DNA of 64,000 nucleotides from Streptomyces formicae (GTDB taxonomy: Bacteria > Actinomycetota > Actinomycetes > Streptomycetales > Streptomycetaceae), in the NCBI RefSeq assembly GCF_002556545.1, contig NZ_CP022685.1, forward strand, positions 1,736,001 to 1,800,000. Direction: 5' to 3'. Positions 32,950-39,333 of this stretch are shown here, one piece after another. A model generated the notes under the pieces. It saw nothing but the letters and a program-made list of their open reading frames with translations. It searched no databases and was not told the DNA's origin. The position numbers and the translations under genes were made by a program. How positions within the stretch are numbered: position 1 is the stretch's first letter; every line of letters starts with the position of its first letter.

Positions 32950-34418
32950 CCCCGCCACCAGGTCAGGAAGCGGCGCCAGGCCCCCTTGGGCCGTTCGTTC
33001 TCGGCGAGGGGTGCGGACGCGGGCTGCTGCGGTGCCTGGGCGGCCACCGGCTCCGGCGCGCGCGACGGCGGCGGGGACGACACGTGCCAGTCCCTGCGCG
33101 GCGCGGGCACCTGCGCCGAGGGACGGGCCATCACGTCCTGCGGCGGGCGCGGCGCGAAGCGCACGGGCAGTTGCACCAGGTGCCGCGACAGGATCGACGA
33201 CGTCCAGCGCAACTCGCTCTCCGGCACGTCGAGTTCGACGTCGGGAAGGCGCATCAGGAGCGCGTCCACACCGGTGTCGGCGATGGCGCGGCCGATGTCC
33301 TGTCCCGGGCACTCGTGCGGTCCGCTGCCGAAGGCGAGGTGTGAGCGGTTGCCCTGCATGTTGGCGGCGAGGTCGGGGCGGACCATCGGGTCGACGTTGC
33401 CCGGCGCGATGCCGAAGATCAGGCCGTCGCCCGGCCTGATCCGCTGGCCGCCGAGCTGGGTCTCCTGCTTGGCGAAGTAGCCGACCATCGCGCTGAACGG
33501 CGGCTCGTCCCAGAGGGACTGCTCGACCGCCTCGGGGACCGTCATCTGGCCGCCGCTGAGCTGGGCGCGGAAGCGCGGGTCGGTGAGGACCATCCGCAGG
33601 ACGTTCGCGATGAGGTTGGCGGTGGCCTCGTACGCCGCGATGAGCACCAGGCGCAGGTGCGCGCCGACCTCGTCGTCGCTGAGCTGGGCGGGGTGCGCGA
33701 TGAGGCTGCTGGTGAAGTCCTCCTCGGGGTGGGCACGGCGCCGTGCCACCAGTCCCATCATCACCTTCATGATGTACGCGTTGCTGGCGATGGCGGTCTC
33801 GGTGCCCTTGATCATGTCGCGGGCCGACTGCACCATGCGCTCGTTGTACTCCTCGGGCATGCCGAGGATGTGGCACATCACCATCATCGGCAGGTGCTCG
33901 GCGAACTGGCTGACGAGGTCGGCCTGGCCGTCCTGGCAGATGTCGTTGAGCAGGTGGTTCGTATAGCGGTTGATGTAGCGGCGGACGCCCCGGTGGTCGA
34001 TGCCCGACATGGCGCCGGTGACGGCGCCGCGCAGCCGCTGGTGCTCGTCCCCCTCGGCGAAGGTGGCCATCGGCTGCCAGGTGAAGACCGGCGCGAGCGG
34101 GTTGTCCGGGCCCGCGGTGCCGTCCCGCACGGCCCGCCAGATGCGCGAGTCGCGGGTGTACTGCGAGGGGGTGCGGATCATGTGGAGGTTCTCGCTGTGG
34201 CCGAGCACCGCCCAGATCGGCACGTCGTTGTGGATCAGGACGGGCGCGACCGGGCCGTGCTCGGCGCGCAGTTTCTCGTAGAGGCCCGCGAGATCGGTGT
34301 CGGCCTCGGGTCCGTACAGACGGCGCAGGCCGTTGGGGCCGAGCCCGTGGGCGGGACAGCCCGGCGGTGGCGCGGTCGCGCCGTCGGTGCCGGGCCAGGA
34401 GGAGGAAGGAGTCGTCAC
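32943..34418 (-). CDS. rarE: Conservon cytochrome P450 (RarE-type), K-helix ExxR absent
   Basis: A 491-residue P450. The heme ligand is Cys370 in FGSGPHECPG. The I-helix reads AAYEATAN in place of AGxxT. Where the K-helix ExxR should be there is EQSLW (299-303), as in the CYP157 family, which is known to lack this motif. A Pro/Ala-rich 60-residue tail follows the P450 fold. It is the last gene of the conservon, 94 bases after the GTPase. Conservon P450s are thought to act downstream of the A-D complex in development; redox partner and substrate are unknown. A ferredoxin gene lies about 24 kb away at 58683. Confidence 0.9.
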   Translation of the reverse strand: MTTPSSSWPGTDGATAPPPGCPAHGLGPNGLRRLYGPEADTDLAGLYEKLRAEHGPVAPVLIHNDVPIWAVLGHSENLHMIRTPSQYTRDSRIWRAVRDGTAGPDNPLAPVFTWQPMATFAEGDEHQRLRGAVTGAMSGIDHRGVRRYINRYTNHLLNDICQDGQADLVSQFAEHLPMMVMCHILGMPEEYNERMVQSARDMIKGTETAIASNAYIMKVMMGLVARRRAHPEEDFTSSLIAHPAQLSDDEVGAHLRLVLIAAYEATANLIANVLRMVLTDPRFRAQLSGGQMTVPEAVEQSLWDEPPFSAMVGYFAKQETQLGGQRIRPGDGLIFGIAPGNVDPMVRPDLAANMQGNRSHLAFGSGPHECPGQDIGRAIADTGVDALLMRLPDVELDVPESELRWTSSILSRHLVQLPVRFAPRPPQDVMARPSAQVPAPRRDWHVSSPPPSRAPEPVAAQAPQQPASAPLAENERPKGAWRRFLTWWRGY

Positions 34419-34434
34419 GTTCGTCGCTCCGTGT

Positions 34435-34494
34435 TCGCGGAAGGAGATCCGGGGTTGCGGAAGGGGTGGCGGGATTGCGGAAGGAGGTGCGGTG
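34435..34494 (-). repeat. Three imperfect 20-base tandem repeats between rarD and rarE
   Basis: The core GCGGAAGG occurs at 34437, 34457 and 34477, exactly 20 bases apart, each within TTxGCGGAAGGxG. The array fills most of the only long gap in the conservon. It could affect expression of the P450 relative to rarA-D. On the mRNA sense strand the repeats are pyrimidine-rich (CTCCTTCCGC). Confidence 0.75.
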
Positions 34495-34512
34495 GAGGGG
34501 CCGGGGCCGCGG

Positions 34513-35136
34513 TCAGGCGCGGGCCACGGTCAGCGTGTGGAGATAGCGCATCAGCGTCATCAGGACGTCCCTGCTCGACTCCCTGCGGCGGGCGTCGCAG
34601 CTCAGGATCGGCACGGCGGGTTCCAGGTCGAGGGCCTTGCGCAGGGTCTCGACCGGGTGGTCGGGCGCGTCGGGGAAGGAGTTGACGGCGACGACGAAGG
34701 GCACGCCGCGCTCCTCCAGACGTCCGATCACGTCGAAGCTGACCTCCAGCCTGCGGGTGTCGATGAGGACGACCGCGCCGAGCGCGCCTTCGAACAGGCC
34801 GTTCCACAGGAACCAGAAGCGCTCCTGGCCCGGGGTGCCGAAGAGGTAGAGGACCAGCTCCTCGGAGATGCTGATCCGCCCGAAGTCCATGGCCACGGTG
34901 GTGGCCGTCTTGGTTTCCGAGCCGTAGTTGTCGTCGACGCCGATGCCCGCCTGGGTCATGGTCTCTTCGGTCGTCAGCGGCCGGATCTCGCTGACCGAGC
35001 CGACCATGGTCGTCTTGCCGACCCCGAATCCGCCCACGACCACGACCTTCACGGCGGCGGCGGCCGTGTGCGGCAGAACGTCCTCGCTGCGCGGGCCGGT
35101 GATCGTGTCGGTGTTCTTAGAGTTTCTGAAGTCCAT
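34513..35136 (-). CDS. rarD: Conservon Ras-like GTPase (CvnD/RarD)
   Basis: A 207-residue small GTPase of the CvnD/MglA-related family. The P-loop GGFGVGKTT is at residues 35-43. The switch region contains TETKTATTVAMDFGR and LFGTPGQERFW. A degenerate base-recognition motif is VNSFPDA. In conservons this protein works with the roadblock protein and the sensor-like ATPase at the membrane to control differentiation. Its start overlaps the DUF742 gene by 20 bases. Confidence 0.94.
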   Translation of the reverse strand: MDFRNSKNTDTITGPRSEDVLPHTAAAAVKVVVVGGFGVGKTTMVGSVSEIRPLTTEETMTQAGIGVDDNYGSETKTATTVAMDFGRISISEELVLYLFGTPGQERFWFLWNGLFEGALGAVVLIDTRRLEVSFDVIGRLEERGVPFVVAVNSFPDAPDHPVETLRKALDLEPAVPILSCDARRRESSRDVLMTLMRYLHTLTVARA

Positions 35137-35545
35137 GCATCACCGCTTCGAGGAGGGACCGGTCGGGGAGCGCGGAGCGGACGATGGGGGCGCGCGCCTG
35201 AATGAGCTCGGTCGCCAGTAACTCCGTCAGGACGACGGTCACGACGCTGAACGGCAGCGCCATGTAGGCCGAGAGTTCGGCGACGGAGAGGGGCGTCGTG
35301 CACAGCCGCAGGATCGCGGAGTGCTCCGGCTGCGCCGTGGGGGACGCCTCGCCCGCCGCCACGATCAGGGTGACGAGGTCGAGCGGCGCGCGCTCGGAGT
35401 CCTCACCCGTGAGGATGTACAGCCGCTCGGGGTTCTCCGGACTGCGGCGTTCGCGCTGGGGCGGGCCCTCGCGGGCCGCCGCCCCGTCCTGGGCGGGGAC
35501 GTCGCTGTGCGGAGGGCCGTGCGAGGAGCCTTGCGGAGGAGTCAT
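35117..35545 (-). CDS. rarC: Conservon DUF742 protein (CvnC/RarC)
   Basis: A 142-residue DUF742 protein. The N-terminal third is disordered. The conserved core begins at RLYILTGEDSE and continues through ILRLCTTPLSVAELSAYMALP, resembling a winged-helix domain. Found in all conservons between the roadblock and GTPase genes; its biochemical role is unclear. It overlaps rarB by four bases (ATGA) and rarD by 20. Confidence 0.94.
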   Translation of the reverse strand: MTPPQGSSHGPPHSDVPAQDGAAAREGPPQRERRSPENPERLYILTGEDSERAPLDLVTLIVAAGEASPTAQPEHSAILRLCTTPLSVAELSAYMALPFSVVTVVLTELLATELIQARAPIVRSALPDRSLLEAVMHGLQKL

Positions 35546-35949
35546 ACGGCCTGCCCGTCACGCCGCGGCGGGCTCGTCAGGTGGGCACCGATGCGTACGA
35601 CGAGGTCCCGCATGCGGGTGCCGATGAGGCCCGCGTCGACGGTCTCGTCGGCGAGCACCGCGAGATAGGCGCCTGCTCCCGCGGCCATCAGGTAGAAGTA
35701 GCCGCCGTTGATCTCGATGATGACCATCTTCATGTTGCCGTCGCTGTGCGGGATCTCCGTGGCCACCGCGGCGGCCAGGCTCTGGAGTCCCGCGCAGGCG
35801 GCGGCGATGCGGTCGGCCGCGTCCGGGTCGCCGCCGTAGCGGGCGATGCGCAGGCCGTCGGCGGAGAGCACCACGATCTGCCGCGTCTGCGGCACTCCGT
35901 CGGCGAGCTCCTTGAGCATCCAGTCGAAATTGGCGCGTTGCTGGATCAC
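35542..35949 (-). CDS. rarB: Conservon roadblock/LC7 protein (CvnB/RarB)
   Basis: A 135-residue roadblock/LC7 fold protein, the MglB-like partner of the GTPase. Motifs are LADGVPQTRQIVVLSADGLRI and the NMKMVIIEINGGYFYLM strand pair. Roadblock proteins act as GTPase regulators or scaffolds. Overlap with rarA is four bases, so the whole A-D set is translationally coupled. Confidence 0.95.
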   Translation of the reverse strand: MIQQRANFDWMLKELADGVPQTRQIVVLSADGLRIARYGGDPDAADRIAAACAGLQSLAAAVATEIPHSDGNMKMVIIEINGGYFYLMAAGAGAYLAVLADETVDAGLIGTRMRDLVVRIGAHLTSPPRRDGQAV

Positions 35950-37571
35950 TTCCAGCCCCCCTCGTCGGCATTGCCGTGGTCGTTCTGACTGGTTCCCTGC
36001 GGAGGGGTGTATCCCTGCGGGGCGGACGGATCAGGATCCTGGGGCTCGTCGCCCTTGACGCCCTTCATGAACGCCTCGATCCACAGGCCCGGTTCGGGCT
36101 CTTCTCGCTTGGGTGCGGGCGGGGGCGACGCGGTCGCGGCGGCGTGCGCCTCGGCGATCCGCTGGGCCTCCGCCTCCTGGGCGTACCGCTCGCTCAGGGA
36201 GATCTTGACGCGGCTGCGGCGCTGCGGCAGGCCGTTCGGCGTCCACTCGGTGACCTCGGGGACGTCGTCCTCCATGGTCGCGGTGAGCGGGGAGCGCAGC
36301 GGCGGCCCCGCGGTGACGACCCGGGGCTTCTTGCGCCGGATGTTGCGCGCGGGCTCCTCGATCGGCCGCCCGCCGTTGTCCACGCGGGGTACGGCGGAGG
36401 CGCCGATGCCGTGGGCGAGACCGGGCGCGGGCCCCGTGGTCATCATCTCGCGCGGCACGATGAGGACCGCGCGTACGCCGCCGTAGGCGGACTGGCGCAG
36501 CGAGACCTGGAGGTTGTACATCTGCGAGAGCCTGCCGACCACGGCCATGCCGAGGCGCGGGGTCTCACCGAGGTCGTTCAGGTCGATGCCTGCCTGCGCC
36601 TGCTCCAGCATGCGCTCGGCCCTGGCCCGCGCCTCCTCGCTGAGGCTGACGCCGCCGTCCTCGATCTCGACGGCGATGCCGGTCTGCACCTCGACGGCGG
36701 TGACGTGCACCTTGGTCTGCGGCGGCGAGTACCGGGTGGCGTTGTCGAGGAGTTCCGCGCAGGCGTGGATGAGCGGTTCGACGGACGTGCCGTGGATGGC
36801 GACCTTCGCGATCGAGTGCAGCTCGACGCGCGGGTAGTCGAGGATCCGGGACATCGCGCCGCGCAGCACGCTGAACAGCGGTACGGGCTTGGGCCATTGG
36901 CGGCCCGGACGGGCGCCGCCGAGCACCGCGATGGAGTCGGCGAGACGCCCGATCAGCGCGGTGCCGTGGTCGATGCGGAGCAGGTCGTCGAAGACCTCGG
37001 GGTTGCGGCCGTGGAACTCCTCCATGTCACGCAGTTCCGCCGCCTGTTGGTGGACGATGGACTGCACGCGCCGCGCGATGTTGACGAAGGCGCGCTGCGC
37101 GGACTCGCGCATGGCCTCCTCGCGGTCCAGGGTGTCGAGCACGGAACGCAGCAATTCACGCTGCGAGTCCGGCAGTTCGCGGTAGGCCTCGTCATTGTCG
37201 ACGACGTTGCGGACCACTTCCACGGGTGATTCGCCCTGGCGCAGTCGCCAGAGCGCCTCGGGCAGGATCTCCCTGCCCAGGCGGACGGTCTCGTCGTCAT
37301 GGGATGCGATGCGCCGTTCGAGGAAGGCGAGCCGCTGTGCGTACTGCGCGCGCAGCCCCCGGATGATCCGGCCGCGCCGCACGGCTTCGGTGCCGACCAC
37401 GACGACCATCAGGGTCGCGACGGCACCGCACAGGCCCACGGCGGGGCGCGCGGTCTCCGTCACCGCGGCTACGGCTGCTCCGGTCGCTGCGGCCATGAGC
37501 ATGGCAGGCAGCAACAGCACACGCGCGTAAGGGATTTCTCGGCCACCGGGAGGCGATTGAACACTCACCAT
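35946..37571 (-). CDS. rarA: Conservon sensor kinase-like ATPase (CvnA/RarA)
   Basis: A 541-residue membrane protein. Two N-terminal helices (about 16-38 and 42-62) anchor it. A long helical nitrate/sulfonate sensor-like region follows, then a GHKL ATPase domain (about 270-400) with the N-box ELLDNATRYSPP and G-box EIEDGG. The tail is Pro/Arg-rich and disordered. Conservon A proteins resemble histidine kinases but have no paired response regulator. The ATG at 37571 has an AGAGGG ribosome binding site. First gene of rarABCDE, which is known to affect aerial mycelium formation in Streptomyces. Confidence 0.93.
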   Translation of the reverse strand: MVSVQSPPGGREIPYARVLLLPAMLMAAATGAAVAAVTETARPAVGLCGAVATLMVVVVGTEAVRRGRIIRGLRAQYAQRLAFLERRIASHDDETVRLGREILPEALWRLRQGESPVEVVRNVVDNDEAYRELPDSQRELLRSVLDTLDREEAMRESAQRAFVNIARRVQSIVHQQAAELRDMEEFHGRNPEVFDDLLRIDHGTALIGRLADSIAVLGGARPGRQWPKPVPLFSVLRGAMSRILDYPRVELHSIAKVAIHGTSVEPLIHACAELLDNATRYSPPQTKVHVTAVEVQTGIAVEIEDGGVSLSEEARARAERMLEQAQAGIDLNDLGETPRLGMAVVGRLSQMYNLQVSLRQSAYGGVRAVLIVPREMMTTGPAPGLAHGIGASAVPRVDNGGRPIEEPARNIRRKKPRVVTAGPPLRSPLTATMEDDVPEVTEWTPNGLPQRRSRVKISLSERYAQEAEAQRIAEAHAAATASPPPAPKREEPEPGLWIEAFMKGVKGDEPQDPDPSAPQGYTPPQGTSQNDHGNADEGGWK

Positions 37572-37927
37572 GTATGCCCTCTGAACACTCGTCTTGGGGG
37601 GAAATCGGGGGGGACTCTGCGGGAACGGGGTAGCGCGGTGGAACAAAACGAACTTTCGAAAGATCTATGAACAAGCGCGCGAATGTATCGCAACTCGTTT
37701 CAACTCGCCGCGCTCCGGGCGAGCTTAGTCCGCCGGAATCATCGCCGAGTCATATTCGGCAACCCCCTGCAGACGCCTCACCCAGGGGCATACACTCACC
37801 CCATTTACACGCTTGGCGATCATTCGAACACATGGAGTGACACCTTCGAACGGCCTTGGCCCGCCGGGGAATTGCCTGCTCCGCACCGTCGTTGACGCCT
37901 CGTATGGACGCCTGTTCCACTCCACGC
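37572..37927. other. Intergenic region between rarA and the cysteine leader peptide
   Basis: The 356-base gap holds the rarA promoter (minus) and the promoter of the sulfur-type gene (plus). It is more AT-rich than its surroundings around 37620-37760. Three TTCGAA hexamers occur at 37655, 37823 and 37845, unusual at this GC content and possibly regulatory. A TTGACG at 37892-37897 and TATGGA at 37903-37908 are near the leader peptide start. No gene is convincing here. Confidence 0.45.
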
Positions 37928-38005
37928 ATGCGACCTCAGCTGCGGCTGGTCACCCGGGACCACATCGACTTCGGTCGGGTGTGGTCCGCCGCGTGTCGCC
38001 TTTGA
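37928..38005 (+). CDS. Cysteine-type leader peptide
   Basis: A 25-residue open frame (MRPQLRLVTRD, then HIDFGRVWSAACRL). It fits the pattern of Streptomyces putative leader peptides that precede sulfur-metabolism genes: Arg/Leu-rich start, H-(I/V)-D-(F/L)-x-R in the middle and S-A-x-C-R at the end. The Cys codon is 23rd of 25. Translation of such peptides is thought to sense cysteine supply. It ends 50 bases before the flavin monooxygenase. GTGGTC at 37981-37986 can pair with GACCAC at 38016-38021, bracketing the Cys codon, which would allow translation-dependent structure switching. Confidence 0.82.
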   Translation: MRPQLRLVTRDHIDFGRVWSAACRL

Positions 38006-38055
38006 AGGCACCGCCGACCACCCCACGTCACCGCAGCAGGAGATGAGGCTTCACC

Positions 38056-39150
38056 ATGCCCGTCGAGTTCCTCGGCATCGCCGCCACCAACGAAGGATCC
38101 GAAGTGACCGCGCGCTCCGGCGCCTCCTTCGACAAGGACTACACCCTCAGGCTCGCCAGGGCGCATGAGGACCACGGCTGGGACCGGGTCCTGTTCGCCT
38201 ACGGTTCGGACTCCCCCGACCCCTCCCCCGCCGCCGCGTACATCGCGGCCCGCACCGACCGGCTCCAGATCCTGGTCGCGCACCGCCCCAACGTCTCGTA
38301 CCCGACGTTCGCCGCGAAGACCTTCGCGACGCTCGACCGGATCAGTGACGGGCGCCTCGCGGTGCACTTCATCACCGGCGGCAACGACCACGAGCAGCAG
38401 CGCGAGGGCGACTTCCTCACCAAGGACGAGCGCTACGCCCGCACCCGCGAGGCCATCCAGATCATCAAGAGGGCCTGGACGTCGCACGAACCCTTCGACC
38501 ACGAGGGCACGCACTACCGCTTCAACGACTTCGTCAGCGACATCTTCCCGGTCCAACAGCCGCACCCGCGCGTCTCGTTCGGCGGCTCCTCGCCCGCCGC
38601 GTACGCCGCGGGCGGGGCCGAGGCCGACATCTACTGCCTGTGGGGCGAGCCGCTGGCGCAGACCGCCGAGCAGATCGAGTCGGTGAAGGCGGCGGCGAAG
38701 GCCGCGGGCCGCACCGACGTCCCCACGATCCAGGTGGCGTTCCGCCCGATCATCGCGCCGACCGAGGAACTGGCCTGGGAGAAGGCGTACGCGACCCTGG
38801 AGCGCGTCAAGGCCCGCAAGGCCGGTGCCGCGCTCTCCCGGCGCCGGCCGCTCGGCGAGCCGCAGAACGCAGGATCGCAGCGGCTCCTCGCGGTGGCCGC
38901 GTCAGGGGACCGGCACGACCGCGCGCTCTGGACGCCCACCGCCGCGGAGACGGGCGGCGCGGGCAACTCGACGGCCCTGGTGGGGACTCCCGAGACGGTC
39001 GCACAGGCCCTGCTCGACTACTACGACCTGGGCGTGGAGATCCTCTCCGCCCGCGGCTACGACCTCCTCGACGACGCGATCGACTTCGGCCGCCACGTGA
39101 TCCCGATCGTCCGCGAAGAAGTCGCGAAGCGGGACGCGACGCGCCCGTAG
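38056..39150 (+). CDS. LLM-class FMN-dependent monooxygenase (alkanesulfonate monooxygenase SsuD-like)
   Basis: A 364-residue luciferase-like flavin monooxygenase. Landmarks of the SsuD group are RPNVSYPTFAAKTFATLDRIS, HFITGGNDHEQQREGDFL and GGSSPAAYAAGG. Such enzymes use reduced FMN and oxygen to split the C-S bond of sulfonates, giving sulfite. A GGAG/GAGG ribosome binding site precedes the ATG. The cysteine leader peptide upstream supports a role in sulfur supply. No ssuABC transporter or flavin reductase is adjacent, so it stands alone. The sulfonate substrate is unknown. Confidence 0.9.
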   Translation: MPVEFLGIAATNEGSEVTARSGASFDKDYTLRLARAHEDHGWDRVLFAYGSDSPDPSPAAAYIAARTDRLQILVAHRPNVSYPTFAAKTFATLDRISDGRLAVHFITGGNDHEQQREGDFLTKDERYARTREAIQIIKRAWTSHEPFDHEGTHYRFNDFVSDIFPVQQPHPRVSFGGSSPAAYAAGGAEADIYCLWGEPLAQTAEQIESVKAAAKAAGRTDVPTIQVAFRPIIAPTEELAWEKAYATLERVKARKAGAALSRRRPLGEPQNAGSQRLLAVAASGDRHDRALWTPTAAETGGAGNSTALVGTPETVAQALLDYYDLGVEILSARGYDLLDDAIDFGRHVIPIVREEVAKRDATRP

Positions 39151-39166
39151 GAGCGCGCCCCCGCAA

Positions 39167-39317
39167 GGGGCGCGGGGAACTGCGCGACCAGCCACGAAGC
39201 ACCTGCGGCCGCCGACGAGCACCACGGAGCCCGCCCCGCAAAGCGCCTGAGCGGCCCACTGGGCGCCCAGTCACGCCCGCAGGCCGGACGTGGCTGGTCG
39301 CGCACTCCCCGCGCCCC
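39167..39317. repeat. Long intergenic inverted repeat between convergent genes
   Basis: The left arm (39167-39196) and right arm (39289-39317) are nearly perfect reverse complements over about 29 bases, differing by one inserted base. The 92-base spacer contains a perfect 14-base palindrome at 39258-39271 (ACTGGG-CGCC-CAGT type). The arm sequence (AGGGGCGCGGGGAACTGCG, then CGACCAGCCACG) resembles a dispersed Streptomyces intergenic repeat. It fills the gap between two converging genes and probably also serves as a two-way terminator. Confidence 0.8.
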
Positions 39318-39333
39318 TGACGGGGCGGACCTC

